A stretch of DNA of 64,000 nucleotides, taken from the NCBI RefSeq assembly GCF_036785885.1, contig NC_092320.1, forward strand, positions 21,267,557 to 21,331,556, given 5' to 3'. The stretch's first letter is position 1, and each line of letters opens with the position of its first letter. The position numbers and the translations under genes were made by a program. This DNA comes from Coffea arabica (lineage: Eukaryota; Streptophyta; Magnoliopsida; Gentianales; Rubiaceae). Of this stretch, positions 37,834-47,019 are shown one piece after another. The notes under the pieces were generated by a model. That model saw only the letters and a program-made list of their open reading frames with translations, made no database searches and was not told the DNA's origin.

Positions 37834-38872
37834 CTAAATAATCATGGGATATTTGTTGACATCTTCAGGATGTTCAAAAAAATCAGCAACATCGAGGTGT
37901 GTCATGTCAGCATCATCACCATCATCATAGTCATTCTTTTGATCAATGAAATTTGTCTCAACACCTTTGTCTTTCTTTTTCAATGATGCTTGATAGAGGT
38001 CAACAAGATGTTCGGCCGTACGACAGGTACGAGACCAATGACCTTCCATACCACACCGGTAGCATTTTTCTTCATAAACTTTATTTTCTCCATTTTTCTG
38101 ATCGTAGTTATTTTCCCTCTTTTGGGAAACATTTTGTTGCTTGCCCCGGTTAAAATTTTCACGGGGCACACATTTACTACGATCACGTCCACGGCCACGG
38201 CCACGTCCGCGGCCTCCTCCACGGCCACCTCTACGGCCACGTCCACGACCTCGACCAGAATTTTGAAATTGGGTCGCATTCGCTTCAGGGAATGGACTTG
38301 CACCAGTTGGTCGGGACTCATGATTTTTCAGCAACAATTCATTGTTTTGTTCAGCCAAGAGAAGACATGCAATAAGTTCAGAATATTTTTTAAACCCCTT
38401 CTCTCGATATTGCTGCTGCAGGAGCATGTTAAAGACATGAAAAGTAGAAAATGTTTTTTCTAACATATCTTCATCAGTAACTTTTTCGCCACATAATGAT
38501 AATTGAGAAGTGATTCTGAACATGGTTGAATTATATTCGTCGACAGATTTAAAATCTTGCAGCCGTAAGTGAAGCCAATCATATCGAGCTTTTGGAAGAA
38601 CGACCAACTTCAGGTGGTCGAATCTTTCTTTCAAATCTCGCCAAAGGACAAGAGGATCTTTAACAGTAAGATATTCTGATTTTAATCCTTCATCTAAATG
38701 ATGACGAAGAAAAATCATAGCTTTGGCACGGTCTTGGTTTGAGGATTCATTTTTTTCCACAATTACCAAGACCCATTGCCTCAAGATGGATTTCAACATC
38801 CAATACCCATGATAAATAATTTTTTCCAGAAATATCAAGAGGTACAAACTCTTGTTTTGTAAGATTAGCCAT
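37834..38872 (-). pseudogene. Copia gag with a frameshift near its N-terminus
   Basis: The nucleocapsid protein gene. The expected start (ATG at 38872, MANLTKQEF) is open for about 41 codons and then meets TGA at 38747-38749. The rest of gag (AMIFLRHHLDEGLK onward) continues in another frame down to the stop at 37834. The shift lies at about 38750-38775 and is a net indel not divisible by three. Later features are intact: the UBN2-like gag core (WRDLKERFDHL, YNSTMFRITSQL), an Arg-Gly-rich stretch (RGRGRGRRGGRGGGRGRGRG) and the zinc knuckle CYRCGMEGHWSRTC. Whether an internal start gives a useful product is unknown. Confidence 0.85.
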
Positions 38873-39028
38873 AAGAAATTGAAATAAGATTTTGACTTAG
38901 AAATTTACCTCAAAAGTCACTTGAAGAAATACGGGCTGAATTTCGGCAAAATCTTGTACTTCACTTTTGCTCAAAGTAGCGCCTTCGTTTCGCCTTTGCT
39001 CAAAAGAAGAGCTTTCGTGCTGATAACG

Positions 39029-39378
39029 TGTTATAAAACTAATCAAATAAACTACTATAATATCAAGTGAAATATTGGAGAAAGAAGTAAAGAAAGAAGT
39101 AGAGAAATGGAGAGTAATATTCTTATATTCCAATAAGATACAAAAGTCATCACAAAGGGTTTCAATGTACCTCTATATATAGGCACTACAAGATTAAAGG
39201 TACATAAATCCTATTAAACATCCACTATTACAATAATATGAAGAAACCTATGAAACGGTTTCTCCACTACATGAATGGATTTATGAATTGTAACTTCTAT
39301 ACATAAGTAGCCATAAAATCATGAATTAATCCCCTTGAGAATACAAAGGGACATCCACATTTTTGTTATTTCATAACA
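39029..39378 (-). repeat. 5' LTR of the copia element
   Basis: 350 bp, same ends as the other LTR. The probable promoter TATATATA is at 39174-39181, read toward gag on the minus strand. GTAAT follows at 39379-39383. Confidence 0.95.
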
Positions 39379-39383
39379 GTAAT

Positions 39384-40559
39384 GTATTTTAGTCCCAAAT
39401 ATTTTGACAACAATAATTTTTGGTCCAATAATTCATTATCAGTTATTCTATGACCTAAAAGGTGTCAATTACTGACTTTGTGCTAATAAAGTGAGGTATA
39501 AAAATAGAAAAAAAAAAAAAAACCTATTCCATGGAAAAAGGCATGTGTTGAAAAGTTGATGAATTGAGGTTACAAGAATATGGAACCTACTACAAAACTA
39601 TTATGCAAGTAGTTTTAAGAACTTGGTTGAACCAACAATGAGGGATTCAAAAGAGTTTTTAAGGCATGTGTGATCACTCTCCTTAAGGTGTTGTTTGCCC
39701 ACTAACTTGCTAATCGGATTGAAGTAGCAAATTATCCTCTAGGTTATAATGGAAAACAAGAAACTAGCCTATAGCAATTTAAGCTTATTTTCCACAAAAA
39801 AGAGAAGATTTTTTTTTGGCAAACACTTTTGCGATAAAAGTCTTGAGGATCTCCAAGTATTTTTGCAAGTTTGTAACTAGTTTTGTATGATTCACACTTA
39901 AACATTTGAGAGTTTTGCGAGTTATACAATTGAAGAGTCATGACACAAATCATAAGTTATGGAATTGAAGATTCAGGTTACAAATCCTGATATCTTAACT
40001 TATTACTGAACACTTTTCACATTATAAACTCAATTTGGCAAAGAGTTCTTTCGAGTATAGTTTGCCAACTAATCAAACTAAACTTAAATAACATTTCATA
40101 TTTATCAAAAATTTAAATTCGGCTCAAACTTAGCCCAATTAGCATAAAATGAAATTTATAATTATAAAATTCTAACTACTTGAGTGTTCAACTCAAGTTT
40201 GATTCGATAAGAGTTCGTTTGAATTCAACTAAATAGATTAACAAATCAAGTTTGTACACAATTTTAAACTTGATCGAATAATTAATGAGCTTGAAAACTA
40301 AGATATTCAATTTGATTAGACTTGCTTAAACAGCCAATCATGAGTGGGTTTGTGACTTCAAAGTGGGAATAATTTGCTATATTTTGAATTTATTGGGGTT
40401 CAAAATAGAAATGTATCAGTTTATATATATTGAGTACCAAAAAGTAGAAACAGATGATTCTCAAATGTAAGGGCTTCTTGTACAATTTAAACTTTTAAGC
40501 TGAAATAAGGATAATTGGAGTTAAACCATTTAACGTCACATTTTCTGGTTCCCCAAACC
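39384..40559. other. AT-rich spacer upstream of the microprotein gene
   Basis: No coding region is supported. A-runs near 39509 and scattered short repeats are present. The last ~60 bases, before the GC-rich leader at 40560, are the likely promoter of the gene at 40901. Confidence 0.5.
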
Positions 40560-40900
40560 CCCAAAACCCTGACCGGCAAAGTAAGCAAGCTCGCTACTAT
40601 CGCCGGTCAGAAATTCACCGGCGGCCGTCTGCCTATCCAGGTAACTTTGATTCTTTAATCTCCATTGGTTATTATTCTATGAACTAAACAAACTGCATTA
40701 GTTTTAGCTGGTTTTAGCTCTTGATCGGTTTCTTCCAGCTCATTTACTTTTGCATGAATATCTTGCCTTTTTTTATTATTAAATTTTTATAATTATCGAA
40801 CTGTATAAGTAAATAGTTCTAATTTTTTTCACAGAAATTGGAAAAAGGAAAAGAAAAGGCCTTTATTTTTTTTGAATGAATTAAGGAGAAGAGAGAGAAA
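40560..40900 (+). promoter_or_regulatory. 5' leader of the microprotein gene with a leader intron
   Basis: A GC-rich leader (AAACCCTGACCGG, GCCGGTCAG, GGCGGCCG) ends at 40640 with the donor CCAG|GTAACTTTG. An acceptor TTTTTTCACAG ends at 40834, giving a leader intron of about 194 bp. The second leader piece, 40835-40900, is purine-rich (GGAGAAGAGAGAGAAA) up to the ATG. Leader introns are common in plant housekeeping genes; the exact transcription start is not known. Confidence 0.5.
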
Positions 40901-41986
40901 ATGCCTAATCGAACTCGGCCGATGGCAGCATTATTGGTGTTTACCGGACTCAATGCCATTTTGGTCTCAACAATTGAACCAGTCTACGATTTCGTCTGCT
41001 TCCATCCCTACTGGGAACGCAGGGTAATTTTGTTCTTTTTTATTTTATAGAAACAATGGATTTTTTTGCTGCTTCTGTTTTGTTTTTTAATTGGGAAATT
41101 ATCAAATGATTAGAGTAATTATAAGACTTGTGTGTTGATGCTTTAATGTGGTTTGGAGTGGTGCATTTTCCTTTTTTTCTGGTTAAGTTATTATCAAAGA
41201 CTTTTGTTGGCACTTGAAAATGATGTAGGTTTGATCAATTTTTGAGGGAAAGAAATGAAATTTAAAATTTCCAAGTAGGACAAGGCTCTTGTGAGCTGAG
41301 CACAGTTTTGACTGAATTATTGGAACTCAATGGTGTAAAATGTGATTCAAGGTTAGATATGAGAAGGGAAGCGAAGTTGAGATAGTTGCATAGGGAACAG
41401 ATGTCCAGTTTGTATTGAAAAAGAGCAAAAAAAAAAAAAAAGGATAAAGAGAAGCAAGGATGAGTGGTATTAGTGAAGGAGAAGAATTATAGGTACCTGC
41501 TTGACATAATCTGAAGAGCTTTGCAGTAATTCTAGATTTTTATACCTCTTCTTGATGGCATCTGGATTTTATGGTGTGAATTGTCTGCTCATATTGTTTA
41601 TCTTTACTGTGATATACCGTGATAGTTACTGCTGTATCCTCTTCAAGGTTACAGTCACCATCTTCTTCAAATATTTTACAGCTTTTCAAGAAAGGAATAA
41701 GGAATAAATTGTAAAATTGTCAGACTTGAGAGATTTCAAGTGCAACAGAGTTTTAGACAAGCATTTCATCTTGTGTTTGCCTTTGCAGAACCTTCTGTTT
41801 AAGCACTGAGTTTTATGGTCAGATATCTTTATATGATTCTCCTCCCTGATGCATGTAAAGTACTCTTACAAGAAACAATATGTTAAAACCTTTCTATTTT
41901 GATTGCTGAGACTGAATTTTTATCAGAGAGAACGCCGGCGTCGGGAACGTGAGGCTGCACTGGCGAAGAGTCCGGTATCGCATTGA
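40901..41986 (+). CDS. 60-residue single-pass membrane microprotein, uncharacterised (2 exons)
   Basis: Exons 40901-41023 and 41927-41986 join in frame at GT-AG borders to encode 60 residues ending AKSPVSH. Residues 8-30 (MAALLVFTGLNAILVSTIEP) form one hydrophobic segment. It is followed by the aromatic motif VYDFVCFHPYWE (residues 28-39) and a strongly basic tail of alternating Arg and Glu (ERRRERRRRERE). That layout suggests a small protein anchored in a membrane with a charged helix exposed on one side; the compartment is not evident. The gene looks real: clear splice sites, a good start context (GAGAAAATGCC), a GC-rich leader, and codon-like composition in exon 2. I believe similar small proteins exist in other plants but cannot name a function. 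Confidence 0.75.
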
Positions 41987-44025
41987 AAATTATAGCAATG
42001 GCAAGTGTCCTGGATAAGTTTTCCATCCATCATCCTATAGTGTTTTGTGATTTGTATGGGAAGGAAAGACTTGGAACTAAAAATTCTACAAAAGAAACAC
42101 TAAGAAACAGAAAAAGAAGGTAAAAAATACTTTCCTTCACTTGAACCTTTACCAATGATTTTGGGAGCTACCCTGAAGTACATCCTTTGGAGCACTTTTG
42201 GCAGAAAAAGTTTTGACTGAATTTTAATCTCATGCCGAGGGAAATAATTGTTGTAGCTTTGGGACTTCACTATGTAAAGTATGACTTGGAGGTTGGACAT
42301 GTTACATGTAAAGGCTCCTTCGTAGGTTTATCCACCATATGTAAGTAAAACTAGGGGTGTTTCTTTTGAAATTTTGCTAGGGGTGTTTCTTTTGAAATTT
42401 TGGTAGTCAGTGCCTTCTTTCATTTTTCAGGAAAAATTGGTTGATGCAAACTATTCTGTTCATCCTGTGTTATTTATCCTCTTTGTTGGTTCCTTATGGT
42501 AGGAATGAACAGTTTTCTGTCCATCTTTTATCTGTAATCTGTCTCTGTGAAGTCACTCTCATGGACAAAACTGTGTCTGTCCGGGGCTGGGCTTTTGGAG
42601 AAAAGAATATGACATTCGCATATCACAGAAGCACCTCTCCTCTGCTAGTATGCAACACCATTTATATTGTTAATTGAAGATGGTACAATCTATGCTGTGA
42701 TTACCCTATTGTATGTCATACTGCTCTTCTTCTAGTTTCCCTCTGATAGATAGAATAGCATCCCTTTATATGTGACTTCGTACTTCTGCATTAACATGAT
42801 CTTTCTTTTGATGTCTACATTCTCTAGAAAATTATTGGGATGCTTCATATGAAGTTTGTCTTTAAGTTTCTGATTTGAGTCAGAGGTAGTAGTGTAAGAG
42901 TATCTCATCCCTGTACATAATTTTGTTTGGGATCAAAAATATGATTTTTGCACATGGGTCCTCTACCGTATCATCCATCCTTAATGATATTAATTCGTTG
43001 GGTTTAGAGGATGGAATTTGAGGTGGGGACAAGGGGTTCACGGATTTTTTAGATGTAATGGTTCAGGTGCAGTTTTCCCCTCTTTAGGAAGCAAATGAAG
43101 CTTTTTAGGTCTTTTTACCAAAGATTTTGTCCCACTTGCATAAAATTGGCACCCACCGAAGCTACAATGCTTTGTCAATAGAACTGCCTAGGATTGTCTT
43201 CAATGGTGAAACTTCAATTATTGATACATGTGAGTAGTAGAACAGTAGGACATCTCTGGGCTTTGACCCAGAAAAAAAAAGTATGACTGGCACCCCTAGA
43301 CCTAAAGCATGCAATGATTTTGGTGCCTCAGTCTGGTTAGGACCTTGGTAAAAAAAAAGTCTGGTTAGGATTTGGTGAAACTGTTTAGGATTTGGTGCCT
43401 CAGTCTTCCATCCGTTCACATTTGCCATTGATGGTAGAAGAAAACATGCCATGATTTTTATCTGATATGAGTTACGTGTATGTGGGAGTATATGTTGTTC
43501 ATAATTAAATTGAACTGTTCAAGAAATCTTCATAGCTAATTTTTTCAGGTCAAAGTTGAATGGCTATTTTCTACAATCAATTGTTTCTTTTGAAAATTAA
43601 AAGCAATCAAATGTTTTGAAAATATGAAGAAATGTGACAACTTATGTACCAAGGAGTAAGTGAACTCTGGCAATCTTTTGTAACTGGGTTTTTTTTTCTT
43701 TTTCTTTTTTTTTTGGTAAAAAAATGTCTACAACGAGAGTAGCCTTGCCCCATTTCAAGGTTCACGCATGGCTACAGCCACATTAGGCATCTTATAATAA
43801 TTCTATCAATCGCCTGCCAATTGGTTCGCGGTGACGATTGAAACTGAGCTCACTCAAACTTTATTATACCCAAAAAAAAAAAAAAACCATCGCCTATCAA
43901 TTGTGCTTTAATTATTGCAGGATTCAAAGTTGAATATTTCCAACGCAAGGGCTGAGCTTAAATCTTTACTTGTTTGGTCACAACACGTTGTCATTGTGTA
44001 TATCTTGCGCCCGTGCGGTGGGGGG
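41987..44025. other. Spacer between the microprotein gene and the gypsy element
   Basis: It begins with the microprotein 3' UTR. A perfect 26-bp tandem duplication lies at 42351-42402. A duplicated GATTTGGTGCCTCAGTCT word occurs near 43318 and 43390. The end is a G-run (from 44018) that became the gypsy insertion site. No gene is supported. Confidence 0.6.
42351..42402. repeat. Perfect 26-bp tandem duplication
   Basis: CTAGGGGTGTTTCTTTTGAA plus ATTTTG is present twice without a mismatch (42351-42376 and 42377-42402), so it is a recent duplication. Confidence 0.9.
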
Positions 44026-44030
44026 GGGGG

Positions 44031-44389
44031 TGTCAGGAACACTAGGTAAAGCGACGTAGCTTTGGGGAATGCGGAGTCGTTTTGAAGGCAGCTCAGACTT
44101 CTGGCACATACGGTGTCGTTGCACTTAAGAAGTTAGTTGGGAATTCTGTTGCAGTTTGTTATAGTTAGTTGCATGGTTAGTTGTCAGCTTCAGTCACGTT
44201 GCATGGAGGTGTAGGAAATTTCTATAAATAGCCAAGTATAGGAAAGGCTTGGCAGACAAGATTCATTACAGAAATATTCTCAATAAGATTTCCCTTACTT
44301 CCCTCATTTTCTCTCAATTCATGTTCTTCCCTTCCTATTTCCCTCTTATTATTTCTTCTTCTGAGAAATTATCAGGTTAAATCCTGACA
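44031..44389 (+). repeat. 5' LTR of the gypsy element
   Basis: 359 bp. A TATA box (TATAAATA) lies at 44223-44230; transcription would begin about 30 bp later. Confidence 0.95.
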
Positions 44390-44406
44390 AGTGGTAATCA
44401 GAGCCT
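44390..44406 (+). promoter_or_regulatory. Primer-binding site of the gypsy element
   Basis: AGTGGTAATCAGAGCCT directly follows the LTR. It resembles TGGTATCAGAGC, the complement of the initiator Met-tRNA 3' end used by many plant LTR elements, with one inserted A. Confidence 0.75.
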
Positions 44407-44439
44407 TCAATCCTCGGTGCAACTTAACTGCAAATTCAA

Positions 44440-47019
44440 ATGGCAGACGGTACCAGACTCAAGAATCTAGATGAACAGCTCCGGAAACTTGAGACTAGGG
44501 TTCAGATTCAAGTAGATTCCCTGCAAACGGAGTTACAAGACGCTCGAACGCACGTAGATACCAAAATGGACGAGCTCGACAAGAAAATTGACGCGTTAAT
44601 GGCAGGAATGGAGACGAAGTTGACTTCATTTCTGCAGGCTCTCAACAGAGACAGAACAACAGCAACTGGTGATTCGCCTCCCCCAGAGAAGAATCCTCTA
44701 CTGACCAATCCACATGCCAGATGCAGAGACTGGGGAGATCAGTCAGCAGCAGGCAAGGAGCGTAAGGTTACGATCCCAAGCTTACCTAAAGTAGAACTTC
44801 CTTTTTTTGAAGGGGACAGACCTCAGGAATGGATCAGGAAATGTGAGAAGTATTTTCTGGTTCATCAACTTCCTGAGGATCAGAAATTGGAAGTAGTGGA
44901 GATGTATTTGGTAGGGAAAGCCGAAATATGGTTTCAAGGAATTAAAAGGAGCAAGGGACGAACCTCTTGGGAAGGATTCTGTCAACTAGTCAACAGGAGA
45001 TTTGGAGACAGAGAGAGGAGAGACGAAGTGGAGGAATTCAACAAGCTTCACCAAACCACTAGTGTCAAGGACTACCAAGAGAAATTTGAGGAACTGAGTT
45101 CCTTGATGTTAATCAGAGATCCTCACCTATCTGAATCCTACTTTGTTTCCAGCTTCATCAGCGGTATTAAGGAAGAGATCAAGCCTATGGTTAAAATGTT
45201 GAAACCTGCTACCTTACTTGAGGCCTTCGAGATTGCAGAATGGCAGGAACAGTTATTGGCATTCAATGGGAGGAATACCAGAAACTTTAGGACTTGGGAG
45301 CCTGGGGAAAGCTCCAAGTCCCACAGTGCTACCGTTGTAACCAAACCAGGGGGGAAAATTTCAGAACAAGTTGGCCAAAGGAAGTGGACTCCAGAGAGTA
45401 CAAACCAGGAACATAGGAAGATCTCCCCTCAGGAGATCTTACGCAGGAAAAACAATCACCTGTGCTTCAAGTGTGGGGAGAGATTCAGCCCAGGTCACCA
45501 GTGCAAATACAGACACTTAAATTTCATTCTAGAAGAGGATGAGGAAACTGAATTTTTGGATGCCATTGGGGAGCAGGATGAGCAGACTGGCCATCCAGGG
45601 CAATCCGTGGATATATCTCTACATGCATTAACAGCCTCTATCAAGAGAAAAACCCTCAAATTGCAAGGGGTGTTGAAGGGACAAACGGTATCTATTCTGG
45701 TGGATACTGGTAGCACTAACAGTTTTCTGAATGCAGCTTTACTGGAGACCATGGAGCTAAGGGCAGCTAGTATGACACCCTTAAAGGCAACCATTGCTGA
45801 TGGAACCACTATTTCCAGTGAATTGTTCTGTCCACATGTAACCTGGAGTATCCAGGGGTACAACTTTAATTTTCCTTTGATAGTCATGGGACTGGGAACG
45901 TGGGATCTCATACTTGGAGTGGATTGGATGGTGCAGTACAGCCCTATCACTTTTGATTTCCAACAGCTGTTGATCAAGCTATCAGAAGAAGGGGGCGAGA
46001 TGGTATTGGAAGGGGTAGCTGAGCAACCTTCAATGAAGCTTATCAGAGGTAAAGCAGTAAGGAAATTCATGCAGCAGAAGCACAGGACCAGGCCAACCGT
46101 CTGCTCTGTGTCTGAGGGAGGTAACTTGAATGGCGTAAGTCCACTTCCCAGTGAGATTTCTGAATTATTGCATGAGTTCTCAGATGTGTTTGTTGAGCCT
46201 ACACAGTTACCACCAGAACGAGCACATGACCACACCATCCCACTGAAACCAGATGCCCAGCCTTTTAAACTCAGACCCTATAGGTACCCACATTCCCAGA
46301 AAACAGAGATCGAAAACCAAGTCTCAAACATGCTTCAAACTGGCATCATTAAGCCTAGTACCAGTCCATTCTCTTCCCCTGTCTTACTGGTCAAGAAGAA
46401 GGAAGGCACCTGGCGTTTCTGTGTAGACTATAGGTACCTAAATGACCTTACCATTAAAGACAGATATCCCATTCCAAACATTGAGGAGCTCTTAGATGAA
46501 TTGTTTGGCTCCAAGTTTTTCAGTAAAATCGACCTCAGGTCAGGATATCACCAAATCAGAGTCAAAGCCTGTGACATTCATAAAACAGCTTTCCAAACAC
46601 ACCAAGGCCACTATGAATTCCTAGTGATGCCCTTTGGCCTGACTAATGCGCCTGCATCTTTCCAAGCTCTCATGAATGAAATTTTTCAGCCATATCTTAG
46701 AAAATTTATCCTTGTCTTCTTTGATGATATACTAGTCTATAGCCCGGATTTACAATCCCATGCTAACCATTTGAGAACCGTGTTAAGAATTTTGAAATCT
46801 CACCAGCTGTATGCCAAGATGTCTAAGTGTATGTTTGCTCAGCTGAGAGTGGAATACTTGGGCCATGTCATATCCTACAATGGGGTTGAGATGGATGCTG
46901 CGAAGGTGGAGTGCATTAGAGCATGGCCAGTACCTGCAACTGTGAAAGCCTTGAGAGGTTACAGGTTATTACAGGAGGTTTGTACAAGGCTATGGGCAAA
47001 TCTGCAAGCCTTTGACTGA
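44440..47019 (+). CDS. Gypsy gag-protease-reverse transcriptase, ended early by a frameshift (859 aa)
   Basis: The 5' part of the polyprotein. The N-terminus is a coiled coil (RLKNLDEQLRKLE). A retrotransposon gag domain follows (WIRKCEKYF, KAEIWFQG, FNKLHQT), then a zinc knuckle of the plant gypsy type, CFKCGERFSPGHQC (about residues 341-354). The aspartic protease motif LVDTGSTNSF is near residue 420. RT motifs are KPSTSPFSSPVLLVKKKEG, FCVDYRYLN, IDLRSGYHQIR, PFGLTNAPASFQ and the catalytic FFDDILVYS near residue 759. After VKALRG the conserved residues expected in gypsy RTs are missing and the frame changes, so the last ~22 residues are aberrant. About 11 bp appear to be lost at roughly 46955. 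Confidence 0.92.
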   Translation: MADGTRLKNLDEQLRKLETRVQIQVDSLQTELQDARTHVDTKMDELDKKIDALMAGMETKLTSFLQALNRDRTTATGDSPPPEKNPLLTNPHARCRDWGDQSAAGKERKVTIPSLPKVELPFFEGDRPQEWIRKCEKYFLVHQLPEDQKLEVVEMYLVGKAEIWFQGIKRSKGRTSWEGFCQLVNRRFGDRERRDEVEEFNKLHQTTSVKDYQEKFEELSSLMLIRDPHLSESYFVSSFISGIKEEIKPMVKMLKPATLLEAFEIAEWQEQLLAFNGRNTRNFRTWEPGESSKSHSATVVTKPGGKISEQVGQRKWTPESTNQEHRKISPQEILRRKNNHLCFKCGERFSPGHQCKYRHLNFILEEDEETEFLDAIGEQDEQTGHPGQSVDISLHALTASIKRKTLKLQGVLKGQTVSILVDTGSTNSFLNAALLETMELRAASMTPLKATIADGTTISSELFCPHVTWSIQGYNFNFPLIVMGLGTWDLILGVDWMVQYSPITFDFQQLLIKLSEEGGEMVLEGVAEQPSMKLIRGKAVRKFMQQKHRTRPTVCSVSEGGNLNGVSPLPSEISELLHEFSDVFVEPTQLPPERAHDHTIPLKPDAQPFKLRPYRYPHSQKTEIENQVSNMLQTGIIKPSTSPFSSPVLLVKKKEGTWRFCVDYRYLNDLTIKDRYPIPNIEELLDELFGSKFFSKIDLRSGYHQIRVKACDIHKTAFQTHQGHYEFLVMPFGLTNAPASFQALMNEIFQPYLRKFILVFFDDILVYSPDLQSHANHLRTVLRILKSHQLYAKMSKCMFAQLRVEYLGHVISYNGVEMDAAKVECIRAWPVPATVKALRGYRLLQEVCTRLWANLQAFD

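Larger units (their letters stand above)
33750..39378 (-). mobile_element. Ty1-copia LTR retrotransposon, nearly complete
   Basis: Two 350-bp LTRs (33750-34099 and 39029-39378) begin TGTTAT and end ATAACA. They flank gag and pol read on the minus strand. The GTAA(T) words at 33746-33750 and 39379-39383 are the likely target duplication, with one T shared with the LTR tip. Beside the 3' LTR the minus strand reads a purine tract (CCAAGGGGGAG), the expected polypurine tract. Next to the 5' LTR the minus strand reads CGTTATCAGCACGAA, the presumed primer-binding site. The LTRs differ at 4 of 350 positions by eye, all transitions, so the insertion is young. The gag frame is broken (see 37834-38872), so this copy is probably not autonomous. 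It lies about 1 kb downstream of the TGA gene. Confidence 0.93.

Noticed and set aside
37990-38463. 157-residue plus-strand Thr/Ser-rich ORF
   Set aside because: It is the shadow of the Arg-Gly-rich copia gag read on the other strand.
45495-46238. 247-residue minus-strand ORF
   Set aside because: It is antisense to the gypsy gag-protease-RT frame and has no recognisable domain.
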